Positions 1 through 10,074 of a stretch of 64,000 nucleotides of DNA are shown here, in pieces (the first letter of the stretch is position 1; the number at the start of each line of letters is the position of its first letter). This DNA comes from Bradyrhizobium icense (GTDB lineage: Bacteria > Pseudomonadota > Alphaproteobacteria > Rhizobiales > Xanthobacteraceae). The translations under genes were made by a program, and so were the position numbers. The DNA is taken from positions 5,146,001 through 5,210,000 of the forward strand of contig NZ_CP016428.1 of NCBI RefSeq assembly GCF_001693385.1, given 5' to 3'. The notes beneath the pieces were generated by a model, which ran no database searches, was not told where the DNA came from, and was given only the letters and a program-made list of their open reading frames with translations.

Positions 1-481
1 CATTGAGCGCGCCATGGGGAAACTGTTCGAAAGGCGGCTTCCTGCTGCGCAGGGTCCTGTCGGAAACTAGCAGCGCCGATTGTCAGCCTTCAGACCAATG
101 TCAGCAACTTGACGCTATACACCCTTACGAAGTGCCTGCCGAACCTGGAATTCAATTCGGCACGCCGCTTGCTTCGTTCGCGGCATCATCACCAACCGCA
201 GTGCGGTGATCTTCGGGGCGAACTAGGCGCGCGTTTCCGTTAGCGTCTGGTCCGCCCCGACGGTTTGCTGCGCGGCGATAGCTTAAGGCGCTCGGTTGTG
301 GACCGCGAAAATGAAGGGCAGCCCCACCGTGGCCAAGCTCCAAACTCCGGAAGACCAGCGACTGCACGAGCGACTTGTGCAGCTATCTGAGCCACACGCC
401 GAAGCTCGCAACGGTCGCCATCTCCGGGACGACCCGGCGGAGTTTTCATCGAGGACATTGAACACCAAGAGCAAGCCTACC
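1..481. other. No supported gene; region upstream of the DUF885 remnant
   Basis: Short frames run through this stretch on both strands, but none has a convincing ribosome binding site or a recognisable product. The 5' part of the broken DUF885 gene may extend into it, because the same frame stays open upstream of the start chosen at 482. Confidence 0.4.
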
Positions 482-2245
482 ATGCCTCAGTCGGTTACCG
501 CCGCACCGCAAACCGAGGCGCTCGGCGTTTTCTTCGAACAAGCTTTCGAACGGCAAATCCGGCTCAGCCCGATGAGCGAGTCTGCCTTGCTCGGGCGCAA
601 AGATCGCCAGCATCTCTGGGACGAGATCGACGAACCAGCACGGGACGACGCGGTTCGGGAGATACGCCGGGACCTTGATCGCCTGCGCGCGGACTTCGAT
701 CCCCAGACGTTGCCGGACGCGGCCAAGCTCAGCTATCGGCTGTTCGAGAGCAACTGCGTGACCGCGCTAGAAGCGGACAAGTTCCGGCATTATAACTACC
801 CGCTAAACCAAATGTATGGCTGGCAATCGTCGATTCCGGCCTTCCTGCTCAACCATCATCCCATCGACGCTGTTGAGGATGCGGAGGCCTACATCTCTCG
901 CCTCGAGGGCGTCCGCAGGTTGGTCGCACAAGTCATCGATGGTGTCGAGTTGCGTTCTCGCAAGGGGATACTTGCTCCCCGGTTTGTTTACGACAAGGTC
1001 ATCCGGGATTGTCGCATTCTTCTGAGCGGCGTGCCCTTTCATGCTTCAGGAAACGACTCGACGTGGCTTGCGGACTTCCGCGCGAAGGTCGAGGCGCTGC
1101 CCATATCTTACGCGAAGAAGCCCAAGCTTATTGAAGCAGCCATCCAAGCGATGATCAGGTTCGTCCAGCCGGCCTACGTCGATTTGATTGCGGCGGCGGG
1201 CCGGCTCGAGGTATCGTCCAGCACGGACGATGGCGCCTGGAAGCACCCCAACGGGGTTGAGTTCTACGCGCAGGCGCTCAGGGCACATGACCACGACGGA
1301 GCTGTCGGCGACACAAATCCACGAGTACGGGCTGGCTGAGGTCGCCCGGATCCGCGGAGAGATGGAAAAATTAAAGAACTCGCTTGGCTTTGGTGGCGAC
1401 CTCGCCGCTTTTTTCGGGCACATCGAGACAAACCCCAAGCTTGTCTATCCCGATACCGAGGAGGGACGGAGCAGCTACCTCCGCGAAACCTCCCGCGTTA
1501 TGGACGCGATGTACTGCAATCTCGTCAATTTTTTTGGCAGGCTTCCCAAGGCTGCTTTGGTTGTCAGGCGTGTCGAGGCCTTCCGTGAGAACTCTGTGGG
1601 TCTCGCCTTCTATCAGCGGCCGACGGCAGCCGGCCCGGCATCTACTATGTCAACCTGTCCAGAATGGAGATCCTGAAGACATTCCAGCTCGAAGCTCTCG
1701 CCTACCACGAGGGCGTGCCGGGTCATCACATGCAGATTGCAATTGCGAGCGAACTGACCGGAGTTCCCGCGTTCCAGAAGTTCGCCTCGTATACCGCCTA
1801 TGCGGAAGGGTGGGCGTTATATGCTGAGTCGCTTGCCAAGGACATGGGTGCGTATCGCGATCCGATGTCCGATTTCGGTCGGCTGGCGGCGGAGCTGTGG
1901 CGCGCCACGCGGCTTGTGGTGGATACCGGCATCCACGCTAGTCGCTGGACGCGCCAACAAGCGATCGACTACCTGCGCAAGGTCACGCCCAACCCCTTGT
2001 CCGAGATCATAGCCGAGGTGGAACGCTATATCGTCTTACCGGGCCAAGCCACTGCGTACAAGGTGGGCATGCAGCAACTGCTCGCCTTGAGGAGCAAGGC
2101 AAGCTCTGAGTTGGGCCGGGCGTTCGACACGCGCGAGTTCCATGACGTCGTTCTCGGCAGCGGTGCACTTCCCTTCGGAATCCTCAGCGAGCTCGTCGAT
2201 CGCTGGATTGCAAGCAAAGGCGCTGGCGCAACTCCTCGCATCTAG
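482..2245 (+). pseudogene. DUF885-family (M3-like metallo-hydrolase) gene, two frameshifts
   Basis: Three consecutive plus-strand segments in different frames together make one DUF885 protein. The first runs from a start at 482 to about 1288, the second to about 1618, and the third to 2245. The family signature HEGVPGHHMQ is in the third segment and is followed by the conserved AEGWALYAESLAKDMG block, both typical of these putative secreted zinc hydrolases. Near 1288 the text passes from YAQALRAH into TTTELSATQIHEYG with a one-base shift. Near 1618 it passes from AFYQ into ADGSRPGIYYVNL with another. No signal peptide is visible in the chosen frame. The gene is almost certainly inactive unless both shifts are sequence errors. 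Confidence 0.8.
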
Positions 2246-2479
2246 CGCGCGGCGCGCGCAGATAGTGATCAATCAGCCGTATTGCAGAGCTATTGGGAGG
2301 CGAAGCGGACGACTTCGTTAGCCGGCATATACTGATCTGGTAGGTCCGCAACTAAGCTTTTTGTTGTGGCGCGCGCGGGAGCCGGCCATGTCGGCTATCC
2401 TCTGAAGGCGCGGCGACGCCATCTCATTTCCGAAACAGGTCTGCGTCAGACGACGTCGCCTGAGCCAAGTTGATCCAGG

Positions 2480-3388
2480 TCAATCGTGCGGTTTGGAACG
2501 TAGGGCCAAGGGCATTCCAAGCGCCGATACAAGAACCGTGGCAGCCCCGAGCCACTGTCTTGCGGTCAGGGTTTCCTGAAGAAAAAGGGATGCCAAAATG
2601 GACGTAAACATGGGAACTAGCGGTAGCAACAGCGCGGCTGCGGTCGCGCTCATTCGCTCCAGCGCAACTCCGTAGAGAAGAAATGGGATTGACAGGAGCA
2701 GCAATCCGGATGCGACCACCGAAACAATATCAGTGATGATTAGAGAGAGCGGCGGCAATGGACGAACGTCAATCCACACACATCCGACTGCCGCGAAGGC
2801 GACGATCTGGCTTGCTGTCGTAAGCCGCAGCGCACCGATCCGATGCGACATCAAACGGACTGCGATGCTGTAGAGCGAGGCAAATAGAACACCGGCGAGC
2901 ACGAGGGCGACTCCCAGTCCCCGCGTAGCGTAAGGATCAGGTTCGGAGGTCCAGCTCAACAAACCAACTCCGGCAAAGGCCAACAAGCAGAGCAAGCCGA
3001 CGGCCCGGTTGGGGATCTCGCCAAGGATCAACCACGCGAGGAGTATGATCATTGGCGTTTCAACTGCGAACAGGATCGCTTCCACCGACGCCGGCAACAT
3101 CGTCAGGCCGAAGGTCGACAAACCAGACGCAAGCGCCGGCTGCAGCAGGCCGGGAAGGCCGGCACGCCAATCGCTCAAGCGAGGCGGCGCGCCTGACCAG
3201 ATGGATAGTACTGTCAGGCTTGCGGCACTCACCGCCAACTGCCCTGTTAGTAGCGAGAGCGGCTCGATGCAGCAGAGCGCAGCCTTGGACAGAACGTTGC
3301 CGATACTCCAGCTGACCATCGCAAGGGTTCCGCAAAGAAGCGGTACGAAGAGGCTAGGCTGGCTCATCGGATGGCTTTCCGCTTGCAT
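2480..3388 (-). CDS. DMT/EamA-family transporter
   Basis: This 302-residue, very hydrophobic protein has about ten predicted membrane segments arranged as two EamA repeats, which is the usual size and layout of drug/metabolite-transporter superfamily exporters in the inner membrane. The second repeat ends with a conserved-looking block (LLPLVPMFTSILASLFLQE) typical of the family. The start at 3388 is preceded by GGAGG; a second in-frame ATG at 3367 is also possible. It stands alone, facing away from the DUF885 remnant, so the substrate cannot be inferred. The family is confident, the specificity unknown. Confidence 0.85.
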   Translation of the reverse strand: MQAESHPMSQPSLFVPLLCGTLAMVSWSIGNVLSKAALCCIEPLSLLTGQLAVSAASLTVLSIWSGAPPRLSDWRAGLPGLLQPALASGLSTFGLTMLPASVEAILFAVETPMIILLAWLILGEIPNRAVGLLCLLAFAGVGLLSWTSEPDPYATRGLGVALVLAGVLFASLYSIAVRLMSHRIGALRLTTASQIVAFAAVGCVWIDVRPLPPLSLIITDIVSVVASGLLLLSIPFLLYGVALERMSATAAALLLPLVPMFTSILASLFLQETLTARQWLGAATVLVSALGMPLALRSKPHD

Positions 3389-3732
3389 CAGGCCGTGTGA
3401 CCTCCAGGCTCCTGCAATAGATCAGCAGCCGTGGATGAACTCCATGCTGGAGGACACGTTGGATTCAGCCTCCTCCAGAAGTAGCGACCAAGATTCTGGA
3501 TGATACCGGGTCAGCGAGATACGGAGCCAGGGCGCTAACCTTAGGCATCGCTTGTTCAAGCCTGAGGTTGATCGCGCACACGATGAGCGAACCGCTAACG
3601 GCTGAGCAATCCAATTCTCCCCCCATGCGTTATAACTTTTGACGCAGCAAAATTAGCCGTATCGAGCCGAAGAACCACTCTAGCAGCTCCCAGAGAGCTA
3701 CCTGCGGATTTTATCGAGAGGCGGGCGACGCA
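3389..3732. other. Intergenic, nothing recognised
   Basis: There is no convincing coding frame or hairpin. Only short overlapping open frames occur, which are shadows of the upstream transporter. Confidence 0.4.
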
Positions 3733-3951
3733 TCAGGAACTGTGATTAGAGTCAGTGCCGCCATCCTTTTTGAGCGTCGGCCACTCCTCTGCGCGTCGGG
3801 CTAGCTTCTCATATTCCTCGGCGATCTTAAGGAGCCTATCTCTGGACTTGCCTTCAGCGAACGACACCGCTTTGGTCAGCGTCGCTTCCGCACGGCGTCG
3901 CCAGAATTTGGGATCGTAGAACGGATCTTTCGGTTTCATGTAGATGAGCAT
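3733..3951 (-). CDS. Small conserved hypothetical protein
   Basis: This 72-residue charged protein has a PFYDPKFWRRRAEA start followed by a helical stretch rich in Glu, Lys and Arg (LLKIAEEYEKLARRAEE). The pattern matches a small soluble protein type met repeatedly in Bradyrhizobium genomes. There is no signal peptide, membrane segment or cysteine. A second in-frame ATG four codons downstream (3939) may be the true start. Its function is unknown. Confidence 0.6.
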   Translation of the reverse strand: MLIYMKPKDPFYDPKFWRRRAEATLTKAVSFAEGKSRDRLLKIAEEYEKLARRAEEWPTLKKDGGTDSNHSS

Positions 3952-4494
3952 GCAGTTCGTACATTAAGAGAATGCGACACCAGCCCTCCAAGATTAAGTA
4001 GGCCGCTCTCCCCGCAAAATTCGCAAATTCGACCCAATTGCCGATATCTCGGAGGGAGCGAAGCCGCGGGACGCGATTCGCTTGATAAAGCCGAAGCGGG
4101 CGCACACGCATTGAGCGGTTGATAGAGTTGCTTTGCTCATGCCTCGTACACAGCCGGTGGCAGCCGGACCCAGCACGCTACCACCCCCAGCCACCACGAC
4201 CTCCTCCGAAGGCGCGCTAGGTCAAGTTTCTTCCAGGAACGAAGGTTTAGACGCGCAGCATCTAAAGCGCCCGCCCTCTCGGGCATGAAGCTCTTCCCTT
4301 TTCGAACTGCTACCGGACCGCGCAATTTGCGCTGACTAGGATCGCAAGCCAATCCAATATTTCGATCTCTCCCACTTGCCGGCTTGGAGGGATCAGCCGT
4401 GCTGGAGCCTTCGCTTCTAGCACGTGCACGGCTGCGCTCGGCCTCAGTGAAGGCCTCTCACTCTGATTCGCGCCAGATGGCTCTTGGGGCGTGC

Positions 4495-4593
4495 GAGTTT
4501 GGACATATCCACACGAGCAGTCCTCGAAGGGGCTTGAATCGTACGTAGCGTTAGATTGTACGATCTTAAAAGCAGGTGGCGCTCCCTCCGGCC
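4495..4593. repeat. 99-bp imperfect direct repeat, copy 1
   Basis: This segment matches 16610-16708 in the same orientation over its full length, including the shared blocks CTTGAATCG, ATTGTACGATCT and AGGTGGCGC. By eye about three quarters of positions agree. Read on the minus strand both copies give a similar peptide (IVQ then AT, DSSPF, YVQT), so the repeat may be a relic of one small duplicated gene. Confidence 0.7.
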
Positions 4594-4629
4594 ATCTGAA
4601 AGCGTCCCGCCAGGTGATGAGAATTGCGA

Positions 4630-4917
4630 ATGTCCCAAACTCTTAAGCTCACGCCGCAAGAGTCCGTCACGATCCTCGAGCACTCCCCCAAAGGCGAAGT
4701 GATCTATGGACCGCATGGCGAACTGGCCAAGTTGCAGCCAGAACAGGACCAGCATTTGGGACAATCTCGATCTCCGATTTCGCGCGCGCCGCTCCTCACA
4801 GGAGGTAGAATGCAGCTCACGAGAGCGCACCACGTGGGTGATGGCCCCGGCTGCGACAGACCGCCAACTGTTCGCTCTCCCCAACCAGGTGCAGCTTCGG
4901 GGGCGTGTTGGACGTAG
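4630..4917 (+). pseudogene. Possible cupin-domain relic
   Basis: The first 40 or so codons read like the N-terminus of a single-domain cupin: LTPQESVTILE, then YGPHGE, then QPEQDQHL where cupins have an HPxQDEHFE-like metal site. After that the frame loses any resemblance. The metal-binding histidines are largely absent, so if this was a cupin it is degraded. The resemblance is short and could be chance. Confidence 0.3.
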
Positions 4918-5247
4918 CTGAATGCCGGAATTGCTCCCGGGGTATATCTCACCGCTATCGTAACTTCTTTCGTCTAGCCAGGCCGCAATCGTTGTTTCGC
5001 CCTGCGTTGGCGGCTCTGGGTCATCAGCCGGCTGGCGGGTTGTTAGCCGCCTCCATGCGCTCGGAAGTTAGGTATCTCACGACAAAGCGACCGAAGCACC
5101 GCTGCGATGGGTGCGCAGATACGCAAGTGCGCTTCCGCGGTCGTCAATGCTTTGAATGGTTCCGGCCTGTTTCCCGGTAGACAGGTCATACTGCGCTTCG
5201 CGCAGGACGAACAGTACCGCAGGATGTATCGACTTGAAGAGGATATC

Positions 5248-5556
5248 GTGAATCAAAAGCAGCGAACGCATGGGTCTTGGTTCTTCAAAGCACACCGCTG
5301 TGCAACAGCACTTGCTGTTGCTCTTGTGACGACAACAGCTCTATGCACTGAACAGGCGGGTGCGCGAGATCGGCCGGCGACACCGGAGGAGCGAGAGGCT
5401 TGCACACCGGACGTGCTTCGCTTTTGTGGCAGCCACATACCTGATGCAGGCGCCATCACTGCCTGTCTCAGAGCCAAGTTCACAAACCTGAGTGACCAAT
5501 GTCGCTACGTGATATCAGTTCGAGACTCTGCCAAAGGCAAGGAAGGCTCGAAATGA
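5248..5556 (+). CDS. Small secreted cysteine-rich repeat protein
   Basis: The chosen GTG start at 5248 has a purine-rich binding site (GAAGAGGA) just upstream and gives a 102-residue protein. A basic N-terminus is followed by a hydrophobic stretch (ALAVALVTTTALC) that looks like a signal peptide with cleavage near AGARD. The mature part carries one Cys-rich unit: EACTPDVLRFCGSHIPD, then ACL, then CRYV. This spacing is seen in small periplasmic Cys-rich-repeat proteins of rhizobia. The open frame continues upstream, but without a better start. Function is unknown; a periplasmic location is inferred. Confidence 0.65.
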   Translation: MNQKQRTHGSWFFKAHRCATALAVALVTTTALCTEQAGARDRPATPEEREACTPDVLRFCGSHIPDAGAITACLRAKFTNLSDQCRYVISVRDSAKGKEGSK

Positions 5557-5734
5557 GCCAGCGCCAATAGGCCGGCGCCTTCGAGTGCCCGCGTTGGAGA
5601 CTAGTCCCCGGCTGAATCCAGGACGGCAACGCCGGATGGGGACAGATGAACGGGCGCGGGCAATTGAGGCAGCACCAACCGCTTGCGACTGACGGCACTC
5701 CCGGCATCGGGTACTTGTTTGGGCGAATAGGCAA

Positions 5735-7210
5735 ATGCGTGAATTACCCTTCCACACCATTCTGATCGCCAACAGAGGCGAGATTGCCGTACGAATCATC
5801 AAGACCTTGCGAAGGCTGGGGCTTCGCTCTGCAATTGTCTACCACGATGCCGATGCGGGGACGCCGGCTGTCTCCATGGCTGACACGGCGATTGCCATCA
5901 GCGGTCGCACGCCGATGGCGGCCTATCTCGATATCGCGCAAATCATCGCTGCTGCCCACAAGGCGAGCGCCGACGCCCTTCATCCGGGTTATGGATTTCT
6001 CTCCGAGAATGCTGAGTTCGCGAGGGCCGTGATAAAAGCGGGCATTGCGTTCATCGGGCCCGCTCCCGAAAGCATAGAACTGATGGGCGACAAAATCCGG
6101 GCCCACAACTTCGTTCAGCAGAACGGTTTTCCGGTCGCACCTTCGGCGATCGAAGAAGATGATCCAGCGACATTCACATTCAGGGCGCGAGCTGTTGGAG
6201 TTCCTTTGCTGGTGAAACCATCGGCGGGCGGTGGCGGCAAGGGCATGCGGGTCGTACGCGACCTCGCTACCCTGGAGGACGCGATCGCGCAGGCGCGCAG
6301 TGAGGGGCAGAGGTACTTCGGCGATGGCCGGCTTTACGTCGAACGATATGTCGAAAACCCGCGGCACATCGAAGTACAGGTGCTCGGCGACTCCTTCGGA
6401 AACATGGTCCATCTCTTTGAGAGGGAGTGCTCCGTGCAGCGCCGGTTCCAGAAGATCATCGAGGAGGCGCCGTCACCCGCGCTGTCGCCAGAGTTGCGGA
6501 AACGGGTTTGCGAAACCGCCGCCAGCATCGCGCGCGCCGCCAAGTATCGAAACGCAGGCACTGTCGAATTCATCTTCGGCGGCGGAGAGTTCTATTTTCT
6601 TGAGATGAATACGCGTCTGCAAGTCGAACATACCGTGACCGAGATGATCACCGGCATCGATCTTGTTGCTCAACAGATCTATGTCACAGCGGGCCGCGAA
6701 CTTGGATTCTCGCAGTCCGATATCGTCTCGAGAGGACACGCGATCGAGGCTAGACTGTATGCGGAAGCCCCGGAACGCGGATATGTTCCGACGACTGGCA
6801 AGGTACTTGTTCTTGAGTACCCGGATGGCGACGGCGTACGGATCGACAGCGGCATCTTGCAAGGCCAGCAGATCACGACAGCGTTCGATCCCATGCTCGC
6901 AAAGATCATCGTGCATTCGCCCACGCGCATTGAGGCTGCGCTGAAGGCCCATCGCGCGATGCGGGAGCTGGTGCTTCTCGGCTGCGAGACAAACGCGAGC
7001 TTTCTCACACGTATCCTCCGCGAGGAGGCATTTCTGAGCGGACACATCCATACGGGATATCTTGAGGAAAATCCGCACATCGCATCGGGCGAACCTGCGT
7101 CCGACTTATCTGGCTTCCTCGCCACAGCCGCCCTCCTGACGAGACCGGTCCGCGAACCGGCAGATGCCGTGCCCGAGCTTCATGCAGCGATGGGCAGCTG
7201 GAGAAACTGA
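5735..7210 (+). CDS. Biotin carboxylase subunit of an acyl-CoA carboxylase
   Basis: This 491-residue protein is the ATP-dependent biotin carboxylase part of a biotin-dependent acyl-CoA carboxylase; it carboxylates biotin with bicarbonate. It shows the N-terminal ILIANRGEIAVRII motif, the glycine-rich ATP-grasp loop SAGGGGKGMRVV, and the active-site segment EMNTRLQVEH, which is followed by T where P is usual. It is longer than a free-standing AccC (about 450) but lacks the biotinyl domain. That domain is encoded by the next frame, which starts one base after this stop. The two lengths add up to a normal fused alpha subunit of the propionyl/methylcrotonyl-CoA carboxylase class. It is the first gene of a three-gene operon. 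Confidence 0.92.
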   Translation: MRELPFHTILIANRGEIAVRIIKTLRRLGLRSAIVYHDADAGTPAVSMADTAIAISGRTPMAAYLDIAQIIAAAHKASADALHPGYGFLSENAEFARAVIKAGIAFIGPAPESIELMGDKIRAHNFVQQNGFPVAPSAIEEDDPATFTFRARAVGVPLLVKPSAGGGGKGMRVVRDLATLEDAIAQARSEGQRYFGDGRLYVERYVENPRHIEVQVLGDSFGNMVHLFERECSVQRRFQKIIEEAPSPALSPELRKRVCETAASIARAAKYRNAGTVEFIFGGGEFYFLEMNTRLQVEHTVTEMITGIDLVAQQIYVTAGRELGFSQSDIVSRGHAIEARLYAEAPERGYVPTTGKVLVLEYPDGDGVRIDSGILQGQQITTAFDPMLAKIIVHSPTRIEAALKAHRAMRELVLLGCETNASFLTRILREEAFLSGHIHTGYLEENPHIASGEPASDLSGFLATAALLTRPVREPADAVPELHAAMGSWRN

Positions 7211-7211
7211 C

Positions 7212-7715
7212 GTGAAACACTTTTTTGAAGTTGATGGCGTAGATTATCAGTTCGCGCTTTCACGTTGCCAACGGGGCTATCGCCTTCGCTTGAGTAACAA
7301 AGTGATTGCCCCAGTCGCGTTCTTCCAGCAAGGCGAAGGTCGCGGCGTCCTTACCATCGCTGGCGAAAGCGAACCGGTCCGGTTCGCCATCGACGGCGAG
7401 GTTATTCACGTGCATATCCGCGGTAGGACGCGCATTTTGCACTACCGCGACCCGTTGAGAACGCTCGCTTGCGCGAATCATGAGGCAGATCATCTCCTGG
7501 CCCGCGCGCCAATGCCGGGCCTCGTCGTTGCGACCAGCGTTTCGCCTGGTCAACCGGTTTCCGCAGGCACGGCGCTGATGACAATCGAGAGCATGAAATT
7601 GGAAACCACCATACGCTCTCCACGGGACGGCGTGATCGACCGAATTCACTTCAACGAAGGCGAGAGCTTCGAGCGAGGCGCAGTGCTGGTTACGCTCGTC
7701 GAGGAAGGGCGTTGA
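7212..7715 (+). CDS. Biotin carboxyl carrier protein (BT-BCCP part of a split alpha subunit)
   Basis: Starting at a GTG one base after the biotin carboxylase stop, this 167-residue protein corresponds to the C-terminal portion of a carboxylase alpha subunit. An N-terminal beta-rich linker region (VKHFFEVDGVDYQFAL) is followed by a biotinyl domain with PMPGLVV and ESMKLE. The lysine of ESMKLE (about residue 129) is the expected biotinylation site. The same frame is open from 7164, inside the previous gene, which suggests that the two genes arose by a frameshift in one fused gene or are translationally coupled. It shuttles carboxybiotin to the carboxyltransferase encoded next. Confidence 0.9.
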   Translation: MKHFFEVDGVDYQFALSRCQRGYRLRLSNKVIAPVAFFQQGEGRGVLTIAGESEPVRFAIDGEVIHVHIRGRTRILHYRDPLRTLACANHEADHLLARAPMPGLVVATSVSPGQPVSAGTALMTIESMKLETTIRSPRDGVIDRIHFNEGESFERGAVLVTLVEEGR

Positions 7716-7716
7716 G

Positions 7717-9324
7717 ATGCAGCGCATTTCTTCTGCAGCGGATATCAGATCCCACGAATTTCGCCTCAACGAACTCCACAATAGACGACTTGCGGCCGAA
7801 CTGAAGGAACGACAACGTGTCGTTCGCTTCAACCGTCCTGAACGGGACCTTGAGCGCCTGCGTCGGCAAAACAAGCTGTTTGTACGTGATCGGATCGAGG
7901 CTTTGCTCGATCCAGACACTCCGTTCCTCGAGCTTTCGACGCTAGCTGCTAATAAGGCTTACGACGGCGAGGTGCCTGGCGCAGCGCAGGTCGTCGGCAT
8001 CGGCATCGTAGCGGGTCGCGAGGTCATTGTTCACGCGGATGACGCCAGCGTGAAGGGCGGCGCATGGTATCCGTTGTCTGTCAAGAAGATCGTGCGGGCT
8101 TTGGACATAGCAATCGAGAACCGTCTGCCCGTGGTTCATCTGTGCGACTGTGCTGGTGGTTTCCTGCCTTTGCAGGCGGAGTTCTTCGCGGATCGATACT
8201 ACGCGGGTCGAATCTTCCGCAATCAGTCCATTCTCTCGAAGATGGGAGTGCCGCAAGTCGCCATCGCAATGGGTCATTGCACCGCGGGAGGGGCGTACGT
8301 CCCGGCGCTTAGCGACTACAACATCATCGTGGAGGGAACGGGCGCGATTTTTCTAGGAGGTCCCCCGGTCGTGAAAGCAGCCACGGGCGAGACGGTATCC
8401 GTCGAAGAGCTTGGTGGCGCTCATATGCATACCAGCGTGTCTGGGACGAGTGACTATTTCGCAAGCTCCGAGATGCACGCGATTGCCATCGCACGGGACA
8501 TCGTCGCTCGCTTCAATCGTCCCACGAAATCCTCGATGGATCGAGTCTCTCCGGAGCCGCCGGCGTACGACGCGTCCGAACTCTACGGCATCATTCCCAG
8601 GGATCCTCGAGTGCAGTTCGACATGCGGGAGATCATCGCCCGTCTGGTGGATGGCAGCCGGTTCCACGAATACCAGCCACGCTATGGCGAATCTCTGGTG
8701 TGCGGCTTCGCGCGGCTTTATGGCTATCAGATCGGGGTTATTGCAAACAACGGTGTGCTGTTCAGCGACAGTGCGCTGAAGGGCGCTCACTTCATCCAGT
8801 TGTGCGACAAGCACCGAACGCCCCTGCTCTTTCTGCAGAATATCACGGGTTTCATGGTCGGCCGCGAATACGAACGGCGTGGCATCACCAAGGATGGCGC
8901 CAAGCTGATCATGGCCGTCTCTGGAGCGTCGGTGCCCAAGTTCACAGTCGTTTGCAACGGCTCCTACGGAGCGGGGACGTTCGCTATGGCGGGGCGGGCT
9001 TTCGATCCGCGCTTTATGTTTACCTGGCCGCAGTCTCAGATTTCTGCGATGGGTGCAGAGCAAGCAGCAGGCGTGCTCACACATGTCAAGGCAAGACAAT
9101 TAACCCGTGAGGGTGGACGCCTGTCTGAGCAGGAGTTGGCAGCTATTCGAGAGCCGATTCTGGAAGAGTATCGGGAACGATCGAGCGCATATTATGCAAC
9201 CTCCGAAATCTGGGACGACGGCATTCTTGATCCTGTCGACACCCGAAACGCGCTCGCAATCGTCCTGAGCGCTTCGCTCAATACACCCATTGAGGCGCCA
9301 CATTACGGCGTCTTCAGAATGTAG
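7717..9324 (+). CDS. Acyl-CoA carboxyltransferase (methylcrotonyl-CoA carboxylase beta-like)
   Basis: This 535-residue carboxyltransferase transfers CO2 from carboxybiotin to an acyl-CoA. Its length and motifs (VKGGAWYPLSVKK, GGAYVPALSDY, GAIFLGGPPVVKAATGE, GYGAG-type oxyanion region near SYGAGTFAMAGRAF) match the MCC-beta group more than PCC-beta, so methylcrotonyl-CoA or a related branched acyl-CoA is the likely substrate. It follows the carrier gene by one base, completing the operon. No leucine-degradation partner genes (isovaleryl-CoA dehydrogenase, enoyl hydratase, HMG-CoA lyase) are adjacent, so the substrate stays an inference. Confidence 0.9.
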   Translation: MQRISSAADIRSHEFRLNELHNRRLAAELKERQRVVRFNRPERDLERLRRQNKLFVRDRIEALLDPDTPFLELSTLAANKAYDGEVPGAAQVVGIGIVAGREVIVHADDASVKGGAWYPLSVKKIVRALDIAIENRLPVVHLCDCAGGFLPLQAEFFADRYYAGRIFRNQSILSKMGVPQVAIAMGHCTAGGAYVPALSDYNIIVEGTGAIFLGGPPVVKAATGETVSVEELGGAHMHTSVSGTSDYFASSEMHAIAIARDIVARFNRPTKSSMDRVSPEPPAYDASELYGIIPRDPRVQFDMREIIARLVDGSRFHEYQPRYGESLVCGFARLYGYQIGVIANNGVLFSDSALKGAHFIQLCDKHRTPLLFLQNITGFMVGREYERRGITKDGAKLIMAVSGASVPKFTVVCNGSYGAGTFAMAGRAFDPRFMFTWPQSQISAMGAEQAAGVLTHVKARQLTREGGRLSEQELAAIREPILEEYRERSSAYYATSEIWDDGILDPVDTRNALAIVLSASLNTPIEAPHYGVFRM

Positions 9325-9509
9325 CGATCGGATCAGGGCTGCCTTGGCGGGATCATCAAGGTAGCGCAGCGCGATCCAGCCGCACATGAAATGGAAGTCG
9401 GCACGATAATCGCAAGGCACAAGGCGCCGATTATGCCCGTCCTTCGATCTAGCTGGCTTTCGAATTGGCGGCCGGGTCTACCTCCACACCCCACGGAAAA
9501 GGAAGACAA

Positions 9510-9815
9510 GTGAAACGCATCACCTTCGCCGCGGCGCTTCTCGCGCTGACGAGCGCGGCGCACGCTGGCCCCGAGCTCGACGCCAGCGCCGGCTTCCTTG
9601 CCGGCATCCGCTCGATCAACGTCACCATGCATCGCGTCCGCCCGCACAGATCAGGCGCCGCAAGCCGAAAGAAATGTTCCACCTCGGTGCGCCGTCGCAC
9701 ATCTACGCCGATCACGACGACGGCGGTGCGGTCGGAGCGGTGCGTGCGCCCCATTGACAGGTCGCACAAGACCGGAGAGATCGTCGCGAGCAGAATTGCG
9801 ACGACGAAGACGTGA
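9510..9815 (+). CDS. Short putative secreted protein, probably broken
   Basis: A GTG start at 9510, preceded by a purine-rich GGAAAAGGAAG, opens with a clear signal peptide (KRITFAAALLALTSAAHA, cleavage before GPELD). The sequence becomes arginine- and serine-rich after about residue 45. Another frame there gives a more protein-like reading (MFHLGAPSHIYADHDD) before a stop. The gene may therefore carry a frameshift near 9660. It does not match a known family and its function is unknown. Confidence 0.4.
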   Translation: MKRITFAAALLALTSAAHAGPELDASAGFLAGIRSINVTMHRVRPHRSGAASRKKCSTSVRRRTSTPITTTAVRSERCVRPIDRSHKTGEIVASRIATTKT

Positions 9816-10074
9816 GCGAGCGCGAAAGCGTTTCACCGACACGACCAGAGCAAGAGACAGAGCACAGTCAGAAACAGAGCAGAGTAATCCGCGCATACCC
9901 GATGATCGGCGCCGTAACAGATCGTCGGGCGTCATCGGAATGTCCGCGTGCCCCCTGATCGATTCCTGACCGCACTACCACGATTCCGGTCAATCGACCC
10001 GTACTGCAGAACAAAAACCGTCCCGTTGAAGCGAGAGATTGAATGCCCTCTGCTGCCTCAGAAGCCGCCGTTTC

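Larger units (their letters stand above)
3952..5247. other. Gene-poor stretch with relics
   Basis: About 1.3 kb holds no intact gene that can be supported. It contains one arm of a 99-bp direct repeat (4495-4593) and a possible cupin-domain relic (from 4630), listed separately. The remaining frames are short, overlapping and lack recognisable motifs. Confidence 0.45.
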
